Source: a virus. From it: 28,101 nucleotides of DNA. The stretch is taken from positions 1 to 28,101 of IMG/VR virus record IMGVR_UViG_3300048835_000741; one strand, written 5' to 3'. This document shows, piece by piece, positions 22,128 to 28,101 of the stretch. Positions within the stretch are counted from its first letter, which is position 1. Each line of letters opens with the position of its first letter. Position numbers and translations under genes: made by a program. The notes beneath the pieces were generated by a model. It was not told where the DNA came from, made no database searches, and saw only the letters and a list, made by a program, of their open reading frames with translations.

Positions 22128-23225
22128 ATGAAACGACTCGGAAACCTCTTTGAGAAAATTATCGATATCGATAATCTGAAACTTGCTCACAAAAACGCAA
22201 GAAAGGGTAAGACGTACTATCAAGACGTAAAGATGGTTGATAGTGATCCCGATCGATTTCTATGGCAGCTACACGACTCATTGAAAAATAAAACATTTAC
22301 AACTTCTTCATACGTCACAAAACAGATTTATGAGCCGAAGTCCAGGCTTATTTATAAACTCCCTTATTTCCCTGACAGGATTGTTCATCATGCCGTAATG
22401 AATGTTTTGCAGCCTGTCTGGGATAAAACATTCATCTACGATCTATATTCTGCAATCCCGGGGAAAGGTATCCATGCAGGCTCCTACAGGCTCAGGCAGT
22501 TTATGGGAGATAAAGAAAACACAAGATACTGCCTGAAGTTCGATGTATCAAAGTTTTACCCTAGCATAAACCACGATATCCTCATGGAGAAGATCCGCAA
22601 GAAGATCAGGTGCAAAGACACGCTCTGGCTGTTAGAAAATGTTGTAAGAAGTCCAGGTGGAAACACAAACACCCCGATTGGAAATTATCTCTCTCAGTAT
22701 TTTTCGAACATATACTTGAGTGATTTTGATCACTGGATAAAAGAAGAAAAGAGGATGCGCTATTACATCAGGTACTGTGACGACGGAGTGATTCTTCACA
22801 AAGACAAAGGTGCTCTGAAAGAACTGGGTATAGAGATTGAAGAGTACTTGCGGGAGAAACTAAGTCTCACTCTAAACCCGAAAACAGGAATTATCGATGT
22901 AGATAAGCAGGGCATTGACTTTCTTGGGTACCGTTGTTTCAGGAACTGCATACTGCTTAGAAAACAATCTGCACTTAATTTCAAGAGGAAGATCAGGTAT
23001 ATCGAAACGCATCCAGCAGACCCATCTTTCACAGTATGTTCAATAATGTCTTCAATTGGGTGGCTAAAGCATAGTGATTCACATAATCTCCTATCAAAAT
23101 TCATTTTTAATAATCCGGTTATTATTCAGAAAGTCGAATCGGCATCACAATTTTTACAATATCAAAATCCACTAGCAAAATATACCGAGGGGAAAAATGC
23201 CCGAATCTACAATCTATCCAGCTGA
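22128..23225 (+). CDS. DGR reverse transcriptase
   Basis: This is 365 residues from ATG 22128, where the typical DGR-RT start MKRLGNLFEKIIDIDNLKLA appears; the frame is open upstream to 21930 but that part lies in the TR. Motifs: LPYFPDRIVHH (78-88), LKFDVSKFYPSI (136-147, Asp139), PIGNYLSQYFSN (183-194, the DGR-type GxxxSQ), RYCDDGVIL (215-223, catalytic YxDD as YCDD) and GIDFLGYR (262-269). It copies TR RNA with errors at adenines, and the cDNA replaces the VR. No maturase or endonuclease domain, as expected. No clear ribosome site. Its end overlaps the next gene by 29 nt. Confidence 0.95.
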   Translation: MKRLGNLFEKIIDIDNLKLAHKNARKGKTYYQDVKMVDSDPDRFLWQLHDSLKNKTFTTSSYVTKQIYEPKSRLIYKLPYFPDRIVHHAVMNVLQPVWDKTFIYDLYSAIPGKGIHAGSYRLRQFMGDKENTRYCLKFDVSKFYPSINHDILMEKIRKKIRCKDTLWLLENVVRSPGGNTNTPIGNYLSQYFSNIYLSDFDHWIKEEKRMRYYIRYCDDGVILHKDKGALKELGIEIEEYLREKLSLTLNPKTGIIDVDKQGIDFLGYRCFRNCILLRKQSALNFKRKIRYIETHPADPSFTVCSIMSSIGWLKHSDSHNLLSKFIFNNPVIIQKVESASQFLQYQNPLAKYTEGKNARIYNLSS

Positions 23226-23475
23226 AATTGAAATCGATACAATCAAAAACGGGGTAGCCCGTGTTCTTTGTCGTTGGAATATCGAGGCAGTGCTACACGA
23301 AGAATCCCTTGTATATCAATATGAGGAAGCCGTGATTAGATGGTCGCTCCCCGATGTGTATACAAACGGAGAACAGGCAATCTCAATATCAACCAGAGAA
23401 GACGTTGAAGCTTACATACAGGCAAATGCCACTGAAATAATGAGTTTCGCAAAAGCAACAAAATTGACGATGTGA
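23197..23475 (+). CDS. hypothetical protein downstream of RT
   Basis: This is 92 residues with GAGGGG before the ATG at 23197, inside the RT 3' end. It has a strand-rich N-terminus (AEIEIDTIKNGVARVLCRWN) and a helical tail (REDVEAYIQANATEIMSFAK). The size and the pairing with the next small gene recall small tail-assembly proteins after phage receptor genes, but no family is recognised. Confidence 0.55.
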   Translation: MPESTIYPAEIEIDTIKNGVARVLCRWNIEAVLHEESLVYQYEEAVIRWSLPDVYTNGEQAISISTREDVEAYIQANATEIMSFAKATKLTM

Positions 23476-23480
23476 TAAAT

Positions 23481-23729
23481 ATGAAACTGTTGAAACCTGA
23501 TGCAACCACAGATGGAAAAATAGTATTCAATTTCGAAGCTTCCGGAGAAGTAGTCACAATTGTTAAAGATGTCGATGATTACAAAAAAACGACCCTTAAA
23601 GCCGCAAAGGACGAAGCGGTGACCGAGGCAAAAGCAAAAGTTAAGGAATTGAAAGAGAAGAAAATAAAGAGAGAAAACGCTTTAGCTGCGCTCGTTGATG
23701 CGGGAATTTTTGAAGAAGAGATTGAATAA
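23481..23729 (+). CDS. small coiled-coil protein
   Basis: This is 82 residues from ATG 23481 (a GTG at 23472 overlaps the previous stop). The first 35 residues look beta (KIVFNFEASGEVVTIVKDVD), the rest is one long Lys/Glu/Ala helix ending ALVDAGIFEEEIE. It may be a small virion accessory. It is the last plus-strand gene before the terminator. Confidence 0.55.
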   Translation: MKLLKPDATTDGKIVFNFEASGEVVTIVKDVDDYKKTTLKAAKDEAVTEAKAKVKELKEKKIKRENALAALVDAGIFEEEIE

Positions 23730-24344
23730 CAACAGATTGAAACAGAGCTTGAAAAGAAACAGTAGTTGAAAAACAATTAAAAAATTGTATACCACACCGT
23801 ACAACTTTATACATTAATGCCAGGGTTGACTATCCAACTAAAACAAAATTAAAAACGATAGCTGTAAAAAAGCTATCAGTGACCTCTTTTTTCACTTACT
23901 ATGTGTTTCTTAAGGTACATTTTGCACTAAATCATACGGTTTTCGGCTCAAAGTTTTCTATTCCTATATGATGTAGAATAACCGAGCAAACAAAAATATA
24001 GCTGAAAATCAGGAACTTTCAAACTGTTTGAAAACCTGAAATTTACAATTTGTTTTTATTTTGGTTAACATATGCTTAAAACATAGGCAGTAACCAGATG
24101 TACACTAATGTACAATAACTTCATAACGTATTTTACAATTTATATAATAAAATCGTTATTGGTCTAATGTACATATCGTGTACATCCCTTAATTTGAACA
24201 GTGATGTACTAATTTATCCAATGAAAAAAGAAATATGTTTTTGAGCTTGAGAGGGTACAGGTAGAAAAGAAAAAATGATAAGAAACGTATAGGCAAAATT
24301 TACCGATCGCGTTTTTAAAAAAAGGTAGAAAAGAGTGAATTTAG
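23730..24344. other. gene-free AT-rich region with ATGTACA repeats
   Basis: This 615-bp stretch lies between converging gene ends and has no convincing ORF. ATGTACA occurs at 24098-24104, 24108-24114 and 24167-24173, the last with an inverted partner TGTACAT at 24179-24185 (5-bp spacer). GATGTACT follows at about 24202. The region may hold a small RNA, regulator sites, an element boundary or a decayed gene. Confidence 0.45.
23857..23890 (+). terminator. hairpin and T-run terminator after DGR block
   Basis: GATAGCT and AGCTATC (23857-23863 and 23871-23877) form a 7-bp stem with loop GTAAAAA; a T-run follows at about 23887. It would end transcripts from the DGR block. Confidence 0.55.
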
Positions 24345-24527
24345 TTATCCATTTGCTAGGTCTGCAAGTTTTTCACCGAAATCATCTTCGATGAATTCGA
24401 GTTCTAAAATAAACAGATCAACTCTATTGTGAGTAATATATGGTGATTTATCAATGCTCTTTACTTTATAGATTCGTCCTTCAATCCTTACAGTGTTCCC
24501 TATATGAATGTCTTTTATTTCGGTCAT
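24345..24527 (-). CDS. hypothetical small protein
   Basis: This is 60 residues. The beta-rich sequence IHIGNTVRIEGRIYKVKSID resembles small SH3-like or KOW-like barrels, followed by a strand (DLFILELEFIEDDF). It begins only 2 nt after the neighbouring gene's end, so it is in the same minus-strand operon. No family is recognised. Confidence 0.55.
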   Translation of the reverse strand: MTEIKDIHIGNTVRIEGRIYKVKSIDKSPYITHNRVDLFILELEFIEDDFGEKLADLANG

Positions 24528-24529
24528 GG

Positions 24530-24877
24530 TCAGGCTCTCCTGGGATCATACCAATACTCTCTCTTTGCATCCGTAACGACTCTTACATCGAACGAGACAT
24601 CCCCAACCATAACGATAGGAAGTCCAAAAATTTGAGTCGGGAAATCACCATCTACCCCAGCTATATAACGATTACCAGATTCCCTTATCGTATAAACAAG
24701 AGATGTATAAGACTTCTTGCTCATAACAACAAATGCCGGTTGGTGGTTGTTTGATCTAACTTCATTAATTCTGTAATTAATTAGATCGATGATGGTGCCT
24801 TTTAATATCTGATTGACTGGCTCTGTTACTTCATTTACTATAATAGTATCCTCTGGATCCTTTATTTCTTCATTCAT
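24530..24877 (-). CDS. hypothetical protein, faintly capsid-like
   Basis: This is 115 residues. The pattern AFVVMSKKSYTSLVYTIRES followed by GDFPTQIFGLPIVMVGDVSF resembles the part of HK97-type capsid proteins where a helix leads to a short loop and a GLPIV strand, but the length is far too short for a capsid. It could be a capsid fragment or a small unrelated protein. It overlaps the upstream gene by 4 nt (ATGA), so it is translated with it. Confidence 0.45.
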   Translation of the reverse strand: MNEEIKDPEDTIIVNEVTEPVNQILKGTIIDLINYRINEVRSNNHQPAFVVMSKKSYTSLVYTIRESGNRYIAGVDGDFPTQIFGLPIVMVGDVSFDVRVVTDAKREYWYDPRRA

Positions 24878-25323
24878 GGTTTATCGTCCTCTATCAACTT
24901 AAGATACCTTTTCATCCATTCTTCGGGGGGAGTTTTACAAGTTAATATTGCCTCATACTCTTCTTTACCGGCTTCTGACGGGAGCATTGAGAGAAGTAGA
25001 GCCTCGTTCTCCTTCAATTGTGGTTTATCGTCCTCTATCAATTGCCAGATAACACTTACTGCGCTCTCGTAGTATGTCGCGTTGTGGACATAACAACCTT
25101 CAGTGGGGCAGCTAACCTCGATGTATTCCCCTTTCCAATTGAACAGCTTCCATGTCTCAGATCCGTCACGCGGGCACGGGATTAATTCTCCATCTTTGAG
25201 AGGAATAAAACCGGTTTGCTGCGACAACAATTCCAAAAGGATATCTACTTTTTCAGATAAACCAGTGTGAACAGTCCATCCACATTTTGAACATTCGACT
25301 TTTAGATAGTACGAATTGATCAC
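24874..25323 (-). CDS. zinc-ribbon protein, N-terminus probably lost by frameshift
   Basis: This reads as 149 residues from GTG 25323. It has CSKCGW (10-15), then CPRDGSETWKLFNWKGEYIE and SCPTEGC, so two zinc-ribbon-like pairs. The C-terminal 7 residues LIEDDKP also occur 48 residues earlier, caused by a 21-bp direct repeat (24877-24897 and 25021-25041). The frame is open upstream of GTG 25323 with CTNSILCPSCRE, a further zinc pair; see the next entry. Function unknown. Confidence 0.6.
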   Translation of the reverse strand: MINSYYLKVECSKCGWTVHTGLSEKVDILLELLSQQTGFIPLKDGELIPCPRDGSETWKLFNWKGEYIEVSCPTEGCYVHNATYYESAVSVIWQLIEDDKPQLKENEALLLSMLPSEAGKEEYEAILTCKTPPEEWMKRYLKLIEDDKP

Positions 25324-25394
25324 TTGTGATTTATACAGTTTCCAAGCGTTTTCCCTGCAGGATGGACATAATATAGAATTTGTACATTTTTCAT
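25324..25394 (-). pseudogene. frameshifted 5' part of the zinc-ribbon gene
   Basis: In the frame of the 25323 gene, this DNA encodes KCTNSILCPSCRENAWKLYK, a good zinc knuckle, but there is no start codon before the in-frame stop upstream. ATG at 25394 is one frame off. Adding a single A to the five-A run (25387-25391 on the plus strand as T) would join ATG to the zinc frame. This may be a mutation, a sequencing error or slippage at the A-run. Confidence 0.4.
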
Positions 25395-25402
25395 ATGTTT
25401 TT

Positions 25403-25630
25403 TCAGTGATCTTTCAGCCCTCCTTTCGGCCATTCTATTTTCCATTTATCTTTATTTTCCGGAATTGTAGTATCAACTTCAAGCACCTTATCCCCCTCGG
25501 TGACTTTTTTTACCTGGATCCCGAGTGACTTCATATTTTTTACAAAATTATCAACCTCCTCCTGTGAGTCTAACGGGCGAATATGATTTCCGGTTCTGGT
25601 AGTAAAATGGACCTGGAACGCAGCAGTCAT
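25403..25630 (-). CDS. hypothetical small protein, first of the minus operon
   Basis: This is 75 residues with GAGGTG six bases before the ATG at 25630. Alternating strand/helix (AAFQVHFTTRTGNHIRPLDS, EEVDNFVKNMKSLGIQVKKV) suggests a small alpha/beta fold. No family is recognised. Its stop is adjacent to the frameshifted zinc gene. Confidence 0.55.
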   Translation of the reverse strand: MTAAFQVHFTTRTGNHIRPLDSQEEVDNFVKNMKSLGIQVKKVTEGDKVLEVDTTIPENKDKWKIEWPKGGLKDH

Positions 25631-25685
25631 CGTTTACACCTCTTAAAAAAATAGTATATAAAATGAAACGTTGTGGAACGTTCCA
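25631..25685 (-). promoter_or_regulatory. promoter of minus-strand operon with palindrome
   Basis: On the minus strand a TATA box TTTATATACT lies near 25653-25664, with the ATG about 25 nt further. GGAACGTTCC (25675-25684) is a perfect 10-bp palindrome just upstream, with a related GAAACGTT next to it, a likely operator. Confidence 0.5.
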
Positions 25686-27464
25686 TCACTTTTTCATACC
25701 CTTTGCTGCAAGGCCTACAATCCCAAGCGCGCCGGTAACAATCCCGAGGCTGAGCAAAGTGCTTCCCTTTTCTTTTTCTTCCACAGGCTCGGCCTCTTCG
25801 TTCTCTTCAGTAGATGCAACACCCACTGACCTGTTCTCAGAATGCAGCGCAAGCGAGTTCTCTTCCTTGATCTGCTGGACGGCCTCTCCGGAAATTGCAA
25901 ATGAGCCGTACCCAGGAGTTGCAGCCGTGAAGTACAGGAACTTATCATCCTCTCCTGCAGGGCTGGTAGGCAGCTCTGTCCAGGCGCCGTCCTTGCCGTC
26001 GTGATCGTCCTCGTCCACGTACCTGTTCAGGGTGATGGTGTCCTGCTTGACATGGTCCTGGATCCAGGCCTTTTCTACCTTGAAGCTGATGCCTGGATTT
26101 TCAATATTCTTCGAAGTAGCATACCCTGCATTTCCGACCCAGATATTAAACGATTTGTAGACCTCGCCTGCAGGCAGTTCGGAAACAAGTGCAGACTTGT
26201 TCTTCAGCTGCTCAACTATTGTTGTTGTCTTGCCTACATTCTTGATTGCATCAAAGTCCACCGACACAACACAGGTTGCATTGTTTTTGAACTCGAATTT
26301 AACAGCCTTGCCGTTTGTTATAAAGACCTGGGAGAGCTCCTTAACCTCTACGTTCTTTGCAGGCTCAGGGGATCCTCCACCGCCGCCTCCACTTCCACCA
26401 CTGCTTCCACCGGATGAGCTGTGAGAACTTCCTCCGTTTTCCTCCGGGGCAGGTGTTGGTTCCGGGGCAGGGGTAGGCTCGGGGGTTGGCGTGGGGACCG
26501 GTGTGACGTTAGTATCGTTTTCCTCGGGAGTGGGCTCCGGTTCGGGGGTAGGCTCAGGGGTAGGAGTTGGTTCAGGTGCAGGTTCTTCCTCGGGTTTTGT
26601 CCCTGGTGTGACCAGAGGCAGGTTGTCAACGATGCCCTCTGAGATCTGGTATACCTCTTCTGCGATCCCGTCTCCGTTAGTGTCAAGGTGAGTCTGGGAG
26701 AAGCCATCTCCTGCAGGAGATCCCCAGAAGTTACCTCCCATGTAAGGACCGCCTATGATGTTTTTGCCTGCAGCTTTAGCTCCGTTCAGTTTTGAAGACG
26801 GGCTGTCGTCCATTTGCAGGTTTACATTGTTTGAAAAATAGTTATTGGATATTGTTGCCCAGTCGTTTGCCATCTTGATTCCGACGCCACAATTTTTGAA
26901 AGTGTTGCTGGTAATCACGTGCTCACCTGCACCGTCCTGGCACCATATACCCATTTCACAATTTTCAAAGGTGTTGCTGAAAACATTATTTTTCCAGCTA
27001 TCGAACATGTATACACCTGTTTGACTGCCTGAAAATAGATTGTTTCTGATTGTCTGTCCTCCGTATGCGTGATTGATTCCGATGTCAACCCCGCATCCTA
27101 TAAACTGATTGTTCCGGATCGTGCACTGCATCCCAAATCCGTCGAAGCTGATCCCTTGAGTAATTGTCAGCCCCTGGATAGTTGATTTAGCATGGACGCT
27201 AAAACCACCGACTGAAGGATATCCAGGACCTCCGTTTATTGTCACTGCTTTATCGACGATTGTCTTATCAAGTGGATAGGTCCCTGGCTGCACTATGATA
27301 GTATCACCGTCAACTGCATCACCCAGTGCGGTCTGGATCGTAGTATAATTACCTGGTCCGTCGTCGTCAACCACAAAGGTTGTTGCAGCTGCTGCACAGC
27401 CAGCGACAGCTTGAAGTGCCAGAGCCACTGTAAATAATATTGTCAGTAATTTTTTTATTGTCAA
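25686..27464 (-). CDS. surface protein: NosD-like beta-helix plus PGF-pre-PGF-like domain
   Basis: This is 592 residues. TTG 27464 follows AGGGGTG. A signal peptide (1-~27, KKLLTILFTVALALQAVAGC) precedes a right-handed beta-helix of the NosD/PbH1 type (~30-240, repeated N-x-F turns such as IRNNQF, ISNNYF). DTNGDGIAEEVYQIS (261-275) looks like a calcium loop. Then a Pro/Thr/Glu linker (~290-342), a Ser/Gly linker, a PGF-pre-PGF-like domain (~371-545) and a C-terminal TM with KK (~566-592). Such proteins are anchored in the S-layer of Methanosarcina-type cells. It may be host or a virus-carried surface gene. Confidence 0.8.
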   Translation of the reverse strand: MTIKKLLTILFTVALALQAVAGCAAAATTFVVDDDGPGNYTTIQTALGDAVDGDTIIVQPGTYPLDKTIVDKAVTINGGPGYPSVGGFSVHAKSTIQGLTITQGISFDGFGMQCTIRNNQFIGCGVDIGINHAYGGQTIRNNLFSGSQTGVYMFDSWKNNVFSNTFENCEMGIWCQDGAGEHVITSNTFKNCGVGIKMANDWATISNNYFSNNVNLQMDDSPSSKLNGAKAAGKNIIGGPYMGGNFWGSPAGDGFSQTHLDTNGDGIAEEVYQISEGIVDNLPLVTPGTKPEEEPAPEPTPTPEPTPEPEPTPEENDTNVTPVPTPTPEPTPAPEPTPAPEENGGSSHSSSGGSSGGSGGGGGGSPEPAKNVEVKELSQVFITNGKAVKFEFKNNATCVVSVDFDAIKNVGKTTTIVEQLKNKSALVSELPAGEVYKSFNIWVGNAGYATSKNIENPGISFKVEKAWIQDHVKQDTITLNRYVDEDDHDGKDGAWTELPTSPAGEDDKFLYFTAATPGYGSFAISGEAVQQIKEENSLALHSENRSVGVASTEENEEAEPVEEKEKGSTLLSLGIVTGALGIVGLAAKGMKK

Positions 27465-27490
27465 AAGAATAACACCCCTACTTTATTTTT

Positions 27491-27688
27491 TTATTTTTTT
27501 TCAACAAGTGTTGCCTGTGATATTAAATATGTTGTGTTTTTTTTCCATCTGTTGCCCATCTGCTTTTTGATTTCGTAGAATATTTTCTTCATAAGACCCT
27601 TGTTATTTTCTGGTATACACGCTGCCAAATGTCGGTACCGGTGCTCGACCCATCCTCTGATATCAGGTTCGCACATGTCTTTGATCAT
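27491..27688 (-). CDS. hypothetical small protein
   Basis: This is 65 residues, basic and helical, with a conserved-looking core DIRGWVEHRYRHLAACIPEN. No match is recognised; the N-terminal Cys and His residues could suggest a fragment of a larger protein. It lies between the palindrome at 27721 and the surface protein. Confidence 0.4.
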   Translation of the reverse strand: MIKDMCEPDIRGWVEHRYRHLAACIPENNKGLMKKIFYEIKKQMGNRWKKNTTYLISQATLVEKK

Positions 27689-27720
27689 GTTCGGTTCATC
27701 TTTTCCTCATGAACCCGGGA

Positions 27721-27738
27721 TTATTTCCCGGGAAATAA
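27721..27738. repeat. 16-bp palindrome, copy 3
   Basis: TTATTTCCCGGGAAATAA (18 bp) contains the same 16-bp core as 6023-6038 and 13618-13633. It lies in the spacer between two minus-strand genes; a partial ACCCGGGA repeats just upstream (about 27713-27720). Confidence 0.55.
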
Positions 27739-27742
27739 AAAT

Positions 27743-28069
27743 TTAGATGTTTTTCTGTGTTTTCTTCTCGCTATGACTCATTATTAACTGAAATAACCTG
27801 ATTGACGGTATTATGATGAAGTACGCAGACATGCACATACCGGCTGTAAGATAAAAAGGTCCGATAGTTGCTTTTATTGTTTCAAGTGGGATCCCACTCT
27901 CAATCATCATTTCAGCTCCGGAAACCACAAAAGCGTTCGATATCATCAACCCGATTACAGCCATTGATACTATTTTTGCTGCATTTATTGTCAGTTTTCG
28001 GTTCTCCGGTTCCTGAAAAGAAGATAAATATTTTTTAAACAAGTTTCTTAATTTGACATTATTGTTCAC
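27743..28069 (-). CDS. membrane protein with about two TM helices
   Basis: This is 108 residues. A charged N-terminus is followed by hydrophobic segments near 31-52 (AKIVSMAVIGLMISNAFVVS) and 68-95 (ATIGPFYLTAGMCMSAYFII), with a basic tail HSEKKTQKNI. The start has few ribosome-site cues. Function unknown; a small ion-channel or holin-like protein is conceivable. Confidence 0.5.
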   Translation of the reverse strand: MNNNVKLRNLFKKYLSSFQEPENRKLTINAAKIVSMAVIGLMISNAFVVSGAEMMIESGIPLETIKATIGPFYLTAGMCMSAYFIIIPSIRLFQLIMSHSEKKTQKNI

Positions 28070-28101
28070 GTTATCACCCTGGTTTTTCCTGTATCGTCTT
28101 G

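Noticed and set aside
21854-22153. 99-residue ORF through TR as a gene
   Set aside because: A-rich template lacks stops by chance; the TR is expected to act as RNA, and the frame overlaps the RT.
27491-27688. Integrase fragment
   Set aside because: Basic and helical, but no tyrosine-recombinase R..HxxR..Y pattern is visible.

Overview
The window looks like a tailed archaeal virus (Caudoviricetes-type) or integrated provirus of a methanogen close to Methanosarcina. The evidence is a complete packaging start (small and large terminase, portal, MuF-like head protein), an archaeal-type MCM helicase, TATA-box promoters with AT-rich leaders and GGAGG-type ribosome sites, and a flanking surface protein with a NosD-like beta-helix, a Pro/Thr/Glu linker and a PGF-pre-PGF-like domain, as seen in Methanosarcinales. 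No integrase, recognisable major capsid gene or tail gene is visible.

Layout. 1-1400: scattered small genes, mostly on the minus strand, ending in a ribbon-helix-helix (RHH) regulator. 1400-8600: a long plus-strand early operon in which stops and starts mostly overlap (ATGA, TGATG). It begins with a second RHH protein and holds many small proteins, several Cys-rich. It then encodes a ParB-like protein with added Cys clusters, a PD-(D/E)XK-like nuclease and a radical SAM protein of the spore-photoproduct-lyase type. An AAAAACGG repeat array (2244-2590) lies inside it. 8600-11700: a gene-free control region packed with palindromes, then a coiled-coil protein, the MCM helicase, and a tandem duplication of the MCM 3' end. 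11770-19240: terminases, four genes between terminase and portal (one apparently an inserted membrane-protein cassette), portal, a MuF-like protein fused to a JAMM-like domain, and a small Cys protein. 19247-19430: a tRNA-like element and tRNA-Gln(TTG).

The main discovery is a complete diversity-generating retroelement (DGR) at 19860-23225. It has a 565-residue target protein with a C-terminal C-type-lectin-like fold. The variable repeat (VR, 21435-21545) is at its extreme 3' end. A small conserved ORF follows, then the template repeat (TR, 21893-22003), then a DGR-type reverse transcriptase (start 22128). TR and VR align without gaps over 111 bp with 27 differences, and every one is at a template adenine. 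All nine Asn (AAY) template codons are changed in the VR. No Avd gene is visible. Two small genes follow the RT, then a hairpin/T-run terminator.

23730-24344 is gene-free, with repeated ATGTACA half-sites. A minus-strand group of small genes follows (24345-25630), including a zinc-ribbon gene that looks frameshifted at its start. The window ends with the large surface protein and two small genes, all on the minus strand and possibly host.

Inferred logic: early proteins and MCM replicate the genome, ParB with a repeated 16-bp palindrome may partition it, terminase, portal and MuF package it, and the DGR retargets a probable receptor-binding protein. The absence of capsid and tail genes suggests a defective or rearranged provirus, or structural genes outside the window.
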